This document shows positions 41,703-50,954 of a stretch of DNA of 64,000 nucleotides, one piece after another. Source of the DNA: Arthrobacter sp. ov118 (GTDB lineage: Bacteria > Actinomycetota > Actinomycetes > Actinomycetales > Micrococcaceae); NCBI RefSeq assembly GCF_900116495.1, contig NZ_FPAY01000001.1:806001-870000 (forward strand), in the 5' to 3' direction. A program made the translations under genes and the position numbers. The notes under the pieces are model-generated. The model had not been told where the DNA came from. It searched no databases and saw nothing but the letters and a program-made list of their open reading frames with translations. Within the stretch, counting starts at the first letter, position 1; each line of letters begins with the position of its first letter.

Positions 41703-42910
41703 CAGTCGTGCACCGATCCGTCGAGCCGCCGGTTGACGGGCAGGTACTTCGGGTCGAACGGGTATGCGGCGGCAGCTTCTTCGTTGAATTCAACGCCGAT
41801 GCCGGGAGCGTCGCCGGGGTGCATGTAGCCGTCGTTGAAGGTGTAGGAGGTCTTGAACACCTCGCCCGCCGGATCCCGGTGCCCCATGTATTCCTGGATG
41901 CCGAAGTTCGGGATGCTCATGTCCACGTGCAGAGCGGCGGCGAAGGAAACCGGCGAGAGGTCGCCCGCGCCGTGGGAGCCGGAGCGCACGCCGTAGAGGT
42001 CCGCGAGAGAGAAGATGCGGCGCAGGTGGGTGATGCCGCCGGCGTGCGAGACGGAGGTGCGGATGTAGTCGATCAGCCGCTCGGTGATGAGCTGCTGGCA
42101 GTCCCAGATCGAGTTGAACACCTCGCCCACCGCAATGGGGGTGGTGGTGTGCTGGCGGATCAGCCGGAACGCAGACTGGTCCTCGGCCGGCGTGGGGTCC
42201 TCGATCCAGAACGGCCGGTACGTTTCCAGCGACGCGCCCAGCCGTCCGGCCTCGATCGGGGTCAGCCGGTGGTGCACGTCGTGCAGGACATGGACGCCGT
42301 AGCCGAACTGCTCCCGCACATGGGCCATCATCTTCGGTGCGAAGTCCAGGTAGGCGGTGGTCTCCCACGTGTCTTCCTGCGGGACGTTGCCGCTGGCCGG
42401 CTCGTAGAGCTTCCCGTCCACGGGGGCGATGCCGTAGGTCTTGTCCAGCCCCGGAACGGCCGCCTGGGCACGGATCGCCTTGTAGCCGAGGTCCAGGTGA
42501 TGCTGGAAGTCCTCACTCAGGTCCTCCAGGGTGGAACCGCTGGCGTGGCCGTAGACCATGACGCCCTCGCGCGCCGCTCCACCGAGGAGTTCGTAGACGG
42601 GCATGCCGGCGGCCTTGCCCTTGATGTCCCAGAGCGCGACGTCGATGGCCGCGATCGCCGTCATGGTCACCGGTCCGCGGCGCCAGTAGGCACCCTTGTA
42701 GAAGTACTGCCAGGCGTCCTCGATGCGGCGGGCGTCGCGGCCGATCAGCAGAGGGCACAGGTGGTCGGCCAGGTAGGAGGCTACTGCCAGCTCGCGCCCG
42801 TTAAGGGTGGCGTCGCCGACGCCGGTGATGCCGTCCGCGGTTTCAATTACGAGCGTGACGTAGTTCCGTCCGGGTGACGAAACCACTACCCGTGCGTCGG
42901 TGATCTTCAC
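41699..42910 (-). CDS. manD: D-mannonate dehydratase (enolase superfamily, ManD)
   Basis: 403 residues, the typical ManD length. MKITDARVVVSSPGRNYVTLVIETADGITGVGDATLNGRE is the capping domain. In the barrel, HVLHDVHHRLTP, FWIEDPTPAEDQ and AVGEVFNS carry the metal ligands, and GSHGAGDLSPV is typical of ManD. It dehydrates D-mannonate (some members also D-gluconate) to 2-keto-3-deoxygluconate. It lies between the dehydrogenase and the KDG kinase. Confidence 0.93.
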   Translation of the reverse strand: MKITDARVVVSSPGRNYVTLVIETADGITGVGDATLNGRELAVASYLADHLCPLLIGRDARRIEDAWQYFYKGAYWRRGPVTMTAIAAIDVALWDIKGKAAGMPVYELLGGAAREGVMVYGHASGSTLEDLSEDFQHHLDLGYKAIRAQAAVPGLDKTYGIAPVDGKLYEPASGNVPQEDTWETTAYLDFAPKMMAHVREQFGYGVHVLHDVHHRLTPIEAGRLGASLETYRPFWIEDPTPAEDQSAFRLIRQHTTTPIAVGEVFNSIWDCQQLITERLIDYIRTSVSHAGGITHLRRIFSLADLYGVRSGSHGAGDLSPVSFAAALHVDMSIPNFGIQEYMGHRDPAGEVFKTSYTFNDGYMHPGDAPGIGVEFNEEAAAAYPFDPKYLPVNRRLDGSVHDW

Positions 42911-42960
42911 TGGTGGTCCTTTTACTTCAGGGTGAGGTGGGAATTATTCGAGTAGTCGGG

Positions 42961-43986
42961 TCAGGAGAGGCGGAGCATGACCTTGCTGCTTCCGGAGGCC
43001 GGGTCTACCGCGACGCGCATGGCCTCTTCGGCGTCGTCGATGCCGAACTTATGCGTGATGACCGGGGAGACATCGAGCCCTTCGGCCATCGCCCGGAGGG
43101 CGTCCGTGATCTCATCCACGAACCGGTACGAGCCGATCCAGGTGATCTCCCGGGTGACCAGGTCACCCAAGGCGGCCGGGGCCGGGGCGCCAGGCAGGTT
43201 GCCCACCTGGACAAGAGTTCCGCCGCGGGCAGTGGCTTTCAGAACGCCGCCCAGGACGGCCGGGATCCCGGTGGCCTCAAACACCAGTTCCATGTCCTCC
43301 GGCAGTGCCCCGCCGTTTCCGACGTTCAGGACCTCGTCGGCACCCATGGCCTTGGCAATCCGCAGCGAGTCGTCGTTGATGTCCGCGGCGATGACGGTCC
43401 TGGCACCGGCATGCTTCGCCGCAGCGATCACGAGCGAGCCGATCGGTCCGGCTCCGTTGACCAGAATGTCGCGGCCGGCGAGCGAACCCGCCCGGCCCAC
43501 GGCGTGGAGAGCGACGGCGAGAGGTTCCGCGAGCGCCCCGCGGAGGGTGTCCACCCCGTCCGGCAGCGGACGGATCTGGGATGCCTTGGCAAGCTTCCGC
43601 TCGCTGAATCCGCCGTCGGTGTGCGGGTCGAACGCCGCCGAACCGAAGTAGCGGATCCGGGGATAGAGGTTCGTCCTGCCGTGGAGGCGTTCCGGCATGA
43701 TGCCGTCCCCCACCAGTTCGGCGGGATGCACCGTGACGGGCTGGCCGACCTCGAGGTTTTCGACGCCATCGCCCAGCTGGGCGATCCGGCCGGCCACCTC
43801 GTGGCCGAGGACCAGCGGCGACTTCAGCGCCGCCGTCCCCGAGGCTCCGTGGCGCCAGTACGAAAGGTCGGATCCGCAGATGCCGCCCCATTCGACGTCG
43901 AGCACTACCTCGCCAGGTCCGGCGACAGGCTCAGGCCGCTCGTCCACGCGCAGATCGTTGGCTCCGTGGACAACGACGGCTTTCAT
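42961..43986 (-). CDS. Zinc-dependent L-gulonate/L-idonate 5-dehydrogenase-like protein
   Basis: 341 residues from ATG 43986, overlapping the transporter stop (ATGA). The catalytic zinc site is in GGICGSDLSYW and GHEVAG; the structural-zinc cysteine cluster is absent (the loop reads PAELVGDGIMPERLHGRTNL). LVNGAGPIGSLVIAAAKHAGA is the cofactor site. Close relatives oxidise polyols or aldonates at C5 (IdnD, RspB). Beside ManD and UxuB it would turn L-gulonate to D-fructuronate; L-idonate to 5-ketogluconate is the alternative. Confidence 0.85.
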   Translation of the reverse strand: MKAVVVHGANDLRVDERPEPVAGPGEVVLDVEWGGICGSDLSYWRHGASGTAALKSPLVLGHEVAGRIAQLGDGVENLEVGQPVTVHPAELVGDGIMPERLHGRTNLYPRIRYFGSAAFDPHTDGGFSERKLAKASQIRPLPDGVDTLRGALAEPLAVALHAVGRAGSLAGRDILVNGAGPIGSLVIAAAKHAGARTVIAADINDDSLRIAKAMGADEVLNVGNGGALPEDMELVFEATGIPAVLGGVLKATARGGTLVQVGNLPGAPAPAALGDLVTREITWIGSYRFVDEITDALRAMAEGLDVSPVITHKFGIDDAEEAMRVAVDPASGSSKVMLRLS

Positions 43987-45380
43987 ACTGCGTCTTCCAG
44001 GCGGACCAGGTCGCGGCCGCGGACCTCGGGCCCGACGGCGGCGGAGATCAGGGTGATCAGGGAGTAGCCGATGAGCATCGCTGCGAGCGGCCACCAGTGT
44101 CCGGTGACGGCGGTGAGCGTCGCGGCGAGCAGCGGGCCGATGGCGGTGGCGAGAATGCCGCCGATTTCCTTGGCGAGGGCCAGTTGCGTGAAGCGGGTGC
44201 GGGCTCCGAAGAACTCGGCCATGGTGACGCTTTCCATGGAGAACAGGCTCAGGACGCCGAGGTTCAGGCCGATGACCATGGCGATGGTGATCACTGCCGG
44301 GTTGCCGCTGGTGATCATCAGCATCATCGGGATGGCGTACACAGCCGTCAGGGCGCTGAGCGTCAGATACAGCGGCCGGCGGCCGAACCGGTCACCCAGC
44401 AAGCCAACGAGCGGGATGGTGACGAAGCCAACGAGCGAGCCATACAAGATCGCATTGGTGCCCACGCCCTTATCGGTGAGCAGGACGGTGGCGAGGTAAC
44501 CGACCAGGAAGGTCTGCACCAGACCTGAGTTGCCGGCCTGGCCGAAGCGCAGGCCCAGGGCGATCAGGAAGGACTTGCCTTTGCGCTGGTGCAGGGCGGC
44601 TTCGATGGTGCTGGTTCCGGCCAGTTCGGGAGCCGCTGCCGCCGAGCGCTTGGCGACCTCGTCCTTGGACAGGGCCACGCCGTCAACGACGTCGGCGCGC
44701 TGCTCGAACACGGGGCTTTCCTTGAGGGAGCGACGGATCCAGAGGGCGAAGAGCATGATCACGAAGCTGGCCAGGAACGGAATGCGCCAGCCCCAGCTCA
44801 ACAGCTGTTCCTGGGACAGTGAGCTCACTAGGATGACCCACAACGCCGACGCGGCGAGGGTGCCAGAGTTGGTGCCCAGGCAGACCAGTGAGGAGATGAG
44901 GCCGCGGCGGCGTGCCGAGGCAAATTCGGCAAGCATCACGGTGGCACCGGCGATTTCGGCGCCGGCGCCGAAGCCCTGGACGAGGCGGAGCGCCACCAGC
45001 AGGATGGGGGCCCAGATGCCCACCATGGCGTAGGTGGGAAGAACGCCGATCAGGGTGGTGGAGGCCCCCATCAGGGCGATGGTGATGTACAGAACCTTCT
45101 TGCGGCCGATCCGGTCCCCCATGCGGCCGAAGTAGATGGCGCCGAAGAGGCGGGCCACATAGCCCACGCCGTACGTGGCCATGGCGGCGATAAGACCGAT
45201 CACGGGGCTGACGTCCGGGAAGAAGATCTTGTTGAAGACAATGGCCGCGGCCAGGGAGTAGAGCTGGAAGTCCATGAATTCCATGGCGGTGCCCAGCCAG
45301 CCGGAGACGGCCACCTTGGCGAGGTCGCGGGTGTTCCGGGACTCCACCTGGGTGGTGGGCGGCGCAATGCTTTCGGTCAT
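43983..45380 (-). CDS. MFS transporter, MHS-type (sugar acid uptake)
   Basis: 465 residues from ATG 45380 with AAAGGAG upstream. Twelve spans and the metabolite:H+ symporter marks are seen: GWLGTAMEFMDFQLYSLAAAIVF, FGRMGDRIGRKKVL (motif A) and LVQGFGAGAEIAGATVMLAEF. It is first gene of the six-gene operon and so the probable importer of the acid sugar that the operon breaks down. The promoter region faces the GntR gene. Confidence 0.88.
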   Translation of the reverse strand: MTESIAPPTTQVESRNTRDLAKVAVSGWLGTAMEFMDFQLYSLAAAIVFNKIFFPDVSPVIGLIAAMATYGVGYVARLFGAIYFGRMGDRIGRKKVLYITIALMGASTTLIGVLPTYAMVGIWAPILLVALRLVQGFGAGAEIAGATVMLAEFASARRRGLISSLVCLGTNSGTLAASALWVILVSSLSQEQLLSWGWRIPFLASFVIMLFALWIRRSLKESPVFEQRADVVDGVALSKDEVAKRSAAAAPELAGTSTIEAALHQRKGKSFLIALGLRFGQAGNSGLVQTFLVGYLATVLLTDKGVGTNAILYGSLVGFVTIPLVGLLGDRFGRRPLYLTLSALTAVYAIPMMLMITSGNPAVITIAMVIGLNLGVLSLFSMESVTMAEFFGARTRFTQLALAKEIGGILATAIGPLLAATLTAVTGHWWPLAAMLIGYSLITLISAAVGPEVRGRDLVRLEDAV

Positions 45381-45549
45381 CAGTTGCTCCTTTGCAGGCG
45401 ATGCTTTCGAACGGGAAGGGTAGAGCATTGGGATAACGGCGGGTAGCTGGCAGCTGGGGGCTGGTTTCCTGCGCTTGTTGGCTGATGCAGGGCCAGCGGC
45501 CATAAAGTGACCGGCAGCACTTCAATTTCTACTACCATACAAGCACTAC

Positions 45550-45578
45550 CATTCTAGTGTGTCAACAACGCTAGAATG
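45550..45578. promoter_or_regulatory. Dyad between gntR and the sugar-acid operon
   Basis: CATTCTAG (45550-45557) and CTAGAATG (45571-45578) form a perfect 8-bp inverted repeat with a 13-bp gap. Each arm contains TAGAAT, a good -10 element in the outward direction. The right-hand one would start transcription at about the gntR ATG (leaderless). It is therefore both a candidate GntR operator and a divergent promoter pair. Confidence 0.55.
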
Positions 45579-45582
45579 AGAT

Positions 45583-46308
45583 ATGCCCACGGACAAAAGA
45601 AGCGCAGCCCCCCGGCTCTCGGTGCGGGATCAGACGCTCGAGACGCTTCGCCGCCGCATCATCTCACTGCAGCTGCCCCCGGGCGAGCCGCTCTCCGAGA
45701 ACGAGCTGGCGCAGGAACTCGGCGTCAGCCGGACCCCGGTCCGCGAAAGCCTCATCCTGCTCCGCGAGGAAGGGCTGGTCCAGGTCTTTCCGCAGATAGG
45801 GTCATTCGTCTCCCTGGTGGATCTGGGGCGTGTCTCGGAGGCCCAGTTCGTCCGGGAAGCCATTGAATGCGCTTCGCTGCGGGACCTTGCCGTTGACGGT
45901 GCGGGCATTGCGGGCCTGCGGGACATTCTGCGGGCACAGGCTGACGCCGAGTCAAGCGGTGATGTGGAGGAATTCTTCCGGCTGGACGAAGACTTCCACC
46001 GTGAACTTCTGCGGCTGGCCGGCCACGAATCTGCCTGGGCTGCCGTCAACTCCGCCAAGGCCCACCTGGACCGGGCCCGCCGGATGAGCCTGCTGGAGAC
46101 CAGGCCGGTGTCCACCCTGATCGAGCAGCACACCGCCGTAGTCGATGCGTTGGAGGCCCGGGATCTCGCGGAGGCGGACAGCTCCCTGCGGCTCCACCTG
46201 CGCGGCGTCTTCGATGACGTCAAGCGGATCCAGGCGTCCTCGCCCGACCTTTTTTCGGACGGCACCGCACGCAGGCCGGTCCGGCGGAACGTCGCACGGC
46301 TGGCCTAG
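45583..46308 (+). CDS. GntR-family regulator, FadR/FCD subfamily
   Basis: 241 residues. The winged HTH reads LPPGEPLSENELAQELGVSRTPVRESLILLREEGLVQVFPQIG. The all-helical FCD ligand domain follows, with metal-ligand His in DEDFHRELLRLAGH and IEQHTAVVDAL. It is divergent from the sugar-acid operon and almost surely represses it, released by a pathway sugar acid. No ribosome site is visible, consistent with a leaderless start. Confidence 0.92.
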   Translation: MPTDKRSAAPRLSVRDQTLETLRRRIISLQLPPGEPLSENELAQELGVSRTPVRESLILLREEGLVQVFPQIGSFVSLVDLGRVSEAQFVREAIECASLRDLAVDGAGIAGLRDILRAQADAESSGDVEEFFRLDEDFHRELLRLAGHESAWAAVNSAKAHLDRARRMSLLETRPVSTLIEQHTAVVDALEARDLAEADSSLRLHLRGVFDDVKRIQASSPDLFSDGTARRPVRRNVARLA

Positions 46309-46431
46309 TCGCACGCCTAGGGATGATGTCCGAAACGGCCGGGCGGAGTCTGACCTGCCGGAGGGCCTAGGCCCGACTACCGCTGCCCGTTACCCTGATC
46401 AAAGCATCTGCACTGCGATCAAGGAGTGAAT

Positions 46432-46665
46432 ATGTCAGGAAGCAATCCGGACCCGGAAGACGACAAGATCACTGGCCTGGAGCCGGGTGGCGGAGTGCCG
46501 CCGGGCGAGACCCCTCCGGGCGAAGCCTCGACGGCCGGGCCGCAGGGTCATGAGGAGCAGGGCCCGAAGAAAGGCACCCAGATCCTTTGGATGGCTGGCA
46601 TCGCACTAGTAGTCCTGCTGTCGCTGCTGTACTTCATCGGTTACATCGTGGGAATCCTCGATTAG
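46432..46665 (+). CDS. Small membrane protein (DUF6480-like)
   Basis: 77 residues from ATG 46432, preferred over GTG 46426 because AAGGAG ends five bases before the ATG. SNPDPEDDKITGLEPGGGVP and PPGETPPGEAST form a conserved-looking Pro/Gly-rich head that I associate with DUF6480. A single membrane helix (LWMAGIALVVLLSLLYFIGYI) ends the protein. Function is unknown. It lies 92 bp before the transketolase gene. Confidence 0.75.
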   Translation: MSGSNPDPEDDKITGLEPGGGVPPGETPPGEASTAGPQGHEEQGPKKGTQILWMAGIALVVLLSLLYFIGYIVGILD

Positions 46666-46757
46666 GCGTGGCTGAGACCGAAGACTCTTGACTCACTCCC
46701 CCTCCCGGGGGCACCCTGCAGGGGTCCAGCAAAGTTCCACCGACGAAGGACACCGCC

Positions 46758-48683
46758 ATGCCCTCGGCACACCAGGAAAACTTCGGCGCCGACCTCTCCA
46801 TGGTCGCTGAACTCGCTGCGCAGCTCCGGGTGGACTCCATCCGGTCCAGCACGTCCGCCGGATCCGGGCACCCGACGTCGAGCATGTCTGCCGCGGATCT
46901 TCTGGCCGTCCTCATCAGCCGTCATCTGCGCTATGACTGGGACAAGCCGGACCTGGACGCCAACGACCACCTGATCTTCTCGAAAGGCCATGCCTCTCCC
47001 CTGCTGTACTCCGTCTTCAAGGCCGTCGGCGTCGTCTCTGATGACGAGCTCATGACCGGTTACCGCCGCTTCGGCCAGCGCCTGCAAGGCCATCCGACGC
47101 CGGCACTGCCCTGGGTAGATTTCGCTACGGGTTCGCTGGGGCAGGGACTTCCCGACGGCGTAGGCGTCGCCCTCGCCGGGAAATACCTTGACCGGCTCCC
47201 CTACCGGGTGTGGGTGCTGTGTGGCGACAGCGAAATGGCGGAAGGCTCCATTTGGGAAGCCTTGGACAAGGCCTCCCATTACGGCCTCACAAACTTAATC
47301 ACCGTCGTCGACGTAAACCGGCTGGGACAGCGGGGCCCAACCGAACTCGGCTGGGACATGGAGTCATACGCTCGGCGGGTCCAAGCCTTCGGCGCCCAGG
47401 CCGTAATCATCGATGGCCACGATCTCAGCACGATTGACGAGGCCTTCTCCACCGCGGCGGGAGCACCCGAAGGCAAGCCCGTGGTCATCCTCGCCAAGAC
47501 CATCAAGGCCAAAGGCTTCGCCGAGATCGAAGACAGCCCGGACTGGCATGGAAAACCCCTCCCGCCCGACATGGCCGAGAAGGCTATTGCAGAACTCGGC
47601 GGTCAAAGAATGCTGACCTTGCGGGGCCCTCTTCCAGAAGAGGGGTCAAAAGCAGGCATCGACGCTCCCGGCACAACCCTTCCAAGCTATAAAACGGGCG
47701 AAAAGGTCGCCACGCGCAAAGCCTACGGCGACGCTTTGGCAGCACTCGGGGCGAACGATCCCACCGTTGTTGCCTTGGACGGCGAGGTCAGCAATTCGAC
47801 CCATTCCGACGAATTCGCGAAAGCATTCCCCGACCGGTTCTTCGAAATGTACATCGCCGAGCAGCAGCTCATCGCCGCCGCAACAGGACTCAGCACCAGG
47901 GGATATAAAGCCTTCGCCTCCACCTTTGCGGCATTTCTCACCCGCGCCTACGACTTCATCCGCATGGGTTCCATCTCCGGCGCCGATCTTCGTCTCTGCG
48001 GCTCTCACTCCGGCGTCGAGATTGGCGCCGATGGTCCATCCCAGATGGCGCTGGAGGACCTGGCGATGTTCCGGGCCGTGCATGGTTCGACTGTCCTCTA
48101 CCCTGCCGACGCCACCAGCACAGCTGCCCTTGTGCAAGGCATGGCGGAAACCTCCGGCATCAGCTATCTCCGAACCACCCGCGGCGCCTATCCCGTTCTG
48201 TACGGCGCTGCCGAGCAGTTCCCGGTCGGCGGCTCCAAGCTCCTGAGGTCCTCCGACAACGACGACGTCACCCTCATCGGGGCGGGGATCACCCTTCATG
48301 AAGCGCTCAAGGCGGCAGACATCCTCCGTTCTGGAGGAATCCAGGCGCGGGTCATCGACTGCTACTCCATCAAGCCAATCGACGTAGAAACGCTGCTCAC
48401 CGCCGCCGGCGAGACACAGGGCCGCGTCATCATCGCCGAAGACCACCACCCGGAGGGCGGCCTGGGATCAGCGGTCAAGGATGCATTGCTGATGGCACCA
48501 CCGAGTGATTTGTCCATTGCGCACCTGGCCGTCCGTGGCATGCCCGGTTCCGGAACCGGGCAGGAGCTCCTCGCCTGGGCAGGCATCGACGCCGAACATA
48601 TCGCCGAGGCGGCCCGGCGCCTGGTTGAGGCAGGGACCCTCATAGGCACTGATGGCTTTGCTCTTCCTGGCCAATTGTCCTAG
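46758..48683 (+). CDS. tkt: Transketolase (short, metazoan-like form)
   Basis: 641 residues in one chain. The thiamine diphosphate motif begins GDSEMAEGSIWEALDKASHY and ends VVDVNRLGQRGPT. The glutamate that activates the cofactor is in FEMYIAEQQLIAAATGL, and GSHSGVEIGADGPSQMALEDLAMF belongs to the pyrimidine domain. The form is nearer the shorter animal/archaeal type than the E. coli enzyme. It moves two-carbon units in the pentose phosphate pathway. It lies apart from other pentose phosphate genes, so a special catabolic use is possible. Confidence 0.92.
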   Translation: MPSAHQENFGADLSMVAELAAQLRVDSIRSSTSAGSGHPTSSMSAADLLAVLISRHLRYDWDKPDLDANDHLIFSKGHASPLLYSVFKAVGVVSDDELMTGYRRFGQRLQGHPTPALPWVDFATGSLGQGLPDGVGVALAGKYLDRLPYRVWVLCGDSEMAEGSIWEALDKASHYGLTNLITVVDVNRLGQRGPTELGWDMESYARRVQAFGAQAVIIDGHDLSTIDEAFSTAAGAPEGKPVVILAKTIKAKGFAEIEDSPDWHGKPLPPDMAEKAIAELGGQRMLTLRGPLPEEGSKAGIDAPGTTLPSYKTGEKVATRKAYGDALAALGANDPTVVALDGEVSNSTHSDEFAKAFPDRFFEMYIAEQQLIAAATGLSTRGYKAFASTFAAFLTRAYDFIRMGSISGADLRLCGSHSGVEIGADGPSQMALEDLAMFRAVHGSTVLYPADATSTAALVQGMAETSGISYLRTTRGAYPVLYGAAEQFPVGGSKLLRSSDNDDVTLIGAGITLHEALKAADILRSGGIQARVIDCYSIKPIDVETLLTAAGETQGRVIIAEDHHPEGGLGSAVKDALLMAPPSDLSIAHLAVRGMPGSGTGQELLAWAGIDAEHIAEAARRLVEAGTLIGTDGFALPGQLS

Positions 48684-48703
48684 GACAACCGGATTCCAAG
48701 CTG

Positions 48704-49009
48704 TCAGCCCGCGGCCTTACCCTCGCGGGCCACCTCCTCCAGAATCTTGGCCGTCGGCGATGCCGACATCAACTGCCCTATCACCTCCGGTCTATCCCAC
48801 ACCTGGCTGCGCAGCCGTTCTAGAAAGGCGGTCGCCGCGTCCTTGGTGTCGAAATCAAGGTGCACGGCCACACTGTTCTGGTCGTCAGTATCCTGGAACA
48901 CCCGGACAGACCGGGCGCCCGAGGCGGCGCGGCCTGCCGGATCGGTGTCGAAGACTTTCTTCCATTCCCCATAGTCCCGCACGGGATAGCTGATCTGCAG
49001 GGTGAACAT
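48704..49009 (-). CDS. Small ABM-like/dimeric alpha-beta barrel protein
   Basis: 101 residues from ATG 49009 with GGGAAGGGAA upstream. FTLQISYPVRDYGEWKKVFDTDPAGR and SVAVHLDFDTKDAATAFLERL suggest a ferredoxin-like ABM/cyclase fold. No catalytic residues can be named. It diverges from the NCS1 permease gene across a region with an 18-bp palindrome. Confidence 0.65.
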   Translation of the reverse strand: MFTLQISYPVRDYGEWKKVFDTDPAGRAASGARSVRVFQDTDDQNSVAVHLDFDTKDAATAFLERLRSQVWDRPEVIGQLMSASPTAKILEEVAREGKAAG

Positions 49010-49160
49010 CGTTGTTCCCTTCCCTCGTGGTGTGTGCAGGACCACCATAGGCCGTCCGGCGTCATCCCGGTAGGGCTCTATCGTGGCCGCGGTTGGCCGG
49101 CGGGATCGCCTTCGCCGCGGCACTTCTAGGCGAACGAGCTGAACCGTAGTTTGTGGAGCG

Positions 49161-49178
49161 TGTCCGGTATACCGGACA
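49161..49178. promoter_or_regulatory. Perfect 18-bp palindrome upstream of the NCS1 permease
   Basis: TGTCCGGTATACCGGACA, symmetric throughout, has the core GGTATACC seen in operators of FadR/VanR-type GntR repressors. It is 100 bp before the permease ATG, in the divergent region. No regulator gene is adjacent, so the repressor must be elsewhere. Confidence 0.6.
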
Positions 49179-49277
49179 AAAACTGGCGCGCACGGCCTTT
49201 CCTGTGATCTGCGTCATGCTCTGATGGAAGCGGCCCCACGGGGAGACACTTTTTAGTTCCGATAGAAGGAATACGCA

Positions 49278-50750
49278 ATGCAGGCGAAAACAGCATCGGG
49301 GACGGGCGGGCCGCGCGTGGAGCGCCGCTCCATTGACTTCATTCCCGAACGGGAACGGCACGGTTCCCCCTTCCACCAGTTCACGCTTTGGTTTGGTGCG
49401 AACATGCAGATCACCGCGATCGTGGACGGCGCATTGGCGGTGCTCTTCGGCGCCGACGCGCTCTGGGCCATCCTGGGCCTGTTCATCGGCAACTTGCTAG
49501 GTGGTGCAGTAATGGCACTGCACGCCGCCCAGGGGCCGCGCCTGGGTCTTCCGCAAATGATCTCCAGCAGGGCTCAGTTCGGCATCCTCGGAGCCGTTAT
49601 TCCGCTGATCTTGGTGATCATCATGTATCTCGGCTTCGCCGCCACGGGCACCGTTCTCGCCGGCCAGGCCGTCGATCAGATCCTGCACACCGGAACGCCC
49701 GCCGTGGGGATGGTCATCTTCGGTGCACTGACGGTGCTCGTCGCAACCCTGGGTTACAAGTACATCCACCTCCTGGGCCGCATTTCGACCATCGTGGGCG
49801 TTGTGGGCTTCACTTACCTGGGCATCCGGCTCTTCGCGAGCTACGACATCGGCGCGGTACTCGGCGACGCTCAGTTCGAGTTCCCCACGTTCCTGCTGGC
49901 CATCTCGCTGGGCGCCGGCTGGCAGCTGACCTTCGGACCGTACGTTGCGGACTACTCCCGTTACCTGCCGGCGAAGACCAGCATGGCGAGCACTTTCCGC
50001 TCCTCCTATCTGGGAACGGTCCTCGGCTCACAGTGGTCAATGACTCTTGGTGCCCTGTTCGCTGCGCTCGCACTGCCCAAGGGAGCACGGTTCCTGGACG
50101 GCCAGGTCGCCTTCCTCGGCAACCTCAGCGGCGGCGGTCTGATCGCCGTCGTCATCTATCTCGTCATTGTGGTCGGTAAACTGACCGTCAACACCCTGAA
50201 CGCCTACGGCGGCTACATGACCATGCTGACGTCCATCACCGCCTTCACCCGGAAATCCACTGTGGCGACCTGGACCAGGTTCGCCTACGTGGTCGGCTTC
50301 ATCGGGGTGTCGGTTGTCATCGCAGTGCTGGCCTCGCCCGACTTCATCTCCAACTTCAAGAACTTCGTGCTGCTGCTGCTGATGGTGTTCATCCCGTGGA
50401 GCTCCATCAATCTTGTCGACTACTACCTCATCTCCAAGGAAAAGGTCGATATCCCTGCCCTCTACGATCTGGACGGGCGCTACGGACGCTGGAATGTCAC
50501 TGCACTTGCCACCTACGCACTCGGCATTGTGGTCCAGATTCCGTTCCTCGCCCAGACGCTCTACACCGGGCCGATGACCGAGCTGCTCGGCGGCGCGGAC
50601 ATTTCCTGGCTGGTCGGGCTTGTCCTGACTGCTCTGGTCTACTACCCGCTGGCCAAACGGACCTCCAATCCCCCGGCGCAGATGATCTACCCCCGGGACG
50701 AGGAAGCAGCGCAGACGCCGGTGCGGCCGGAGACCGAGGTCGTCTTCTGA
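49278..50750 (+). CDS. NCS1 family nucleobase:cation symporter (cytosine/purine permease)
   Basis: 490 residues, twelve spans. The N-terminal IDFIPERERHGSPFHQFTLWFGANMQITAIVDGAL is the NCS1 signature. ISLGAGWQLTFGPYVADYSRYLP and VNTLNAYGGYMTMLTSI match cytosine and purine permeases. It takes up a nucleobase or related cyclic amide with H+ or Na+. It is transcribed alone, behind an 18-bp palindrome. A hairpin follows. Confidence 0.9.
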   Translation: MQAKTASGTGGPRVERRSIDFIPERERHGSPFHQFTLWFGANMQITAIVDGALAVLFGADALWAILGLFIGNLLGGAVMALHAAQGPRLGLPQMISSRAQFGILGAVIPLILVIIMYLGFAATGTVLAGQAVDQILHTGTPAVGMVIFGALTVLVATLGYKYIHLLGRISTIVGVVGFTYLGIRLFASYDIGAVLGDAQFEFPTFLLAISLGAGWQLTFGPYVADYSRYLPAKTSMASTFRSSYLGTVLGSQWSMTLGALFAALALPKGARFLDGQVAFLGNLSGGGLIAVVIYLVIVVGKLTVNTLNAYGGYMTMLTSITAFTRKSTVATWTRFAYVVGFIGVSVVIAVLASPDFISNFKNFVLLLLMVFIPWSSINLVDYYLISKEKVDIPALYDLDGRYGRWNVTALATYALGIVVQIPFLAQTLYTGPMTELLGGADISWLVGLVLTALVYYPLAKRTSNPPAQMIYPRDEEAAQTPVRPETEVVF

Positions 50751-50785
50751 AACTTCAGCCTCTCGTAGGGCACTTCTAACAAGCC

Positions 50786-50830
50786 CGGAGACGGTCCAGC
50801 CGCAGAAGCCGTGCACCTGGACGGTCTCCG
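50786..50830 (+). terminator. Hairpin after the NCS1 permease gene
   Basis: Arms 50786-50799 (CGGAGACGGTCCAG) and 50817-50830 (CTGGACGGTCTCCG) pair over 14 positions with one mismatch and a 17-nt loop. It lies 35 bp after the stop codon. No T-tract is present. Confidence 0.5.
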
Positions 50831-50954
50831 CTCGCGAGGGCCTCAATTCACGACACGGGCTCAGTCAGGCAAGAAGGGCCCCACTTTCGTAGACTCAGTG
50901 GAGACTCGGCATGTCTCCCCTATGGAGACGAGCCCGCCACAGGAAGAGCCATCG

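Noticed and set aside
41708..42877. Long open frame on the + strand opposite manD
   Set aside because: It is an antisense shadow of a well-recognised enolase-family gene; the high GC content keeps the complementary frame open. The protein text is low in normal motifs.
50831..50954. Structured leader before etfB as a riboswitch
   Set aside because: Short stems based on repeated GGAGAC/GTCTCC are present, but they match no riboswitch class I know and no T-tract or expression platform is visible.
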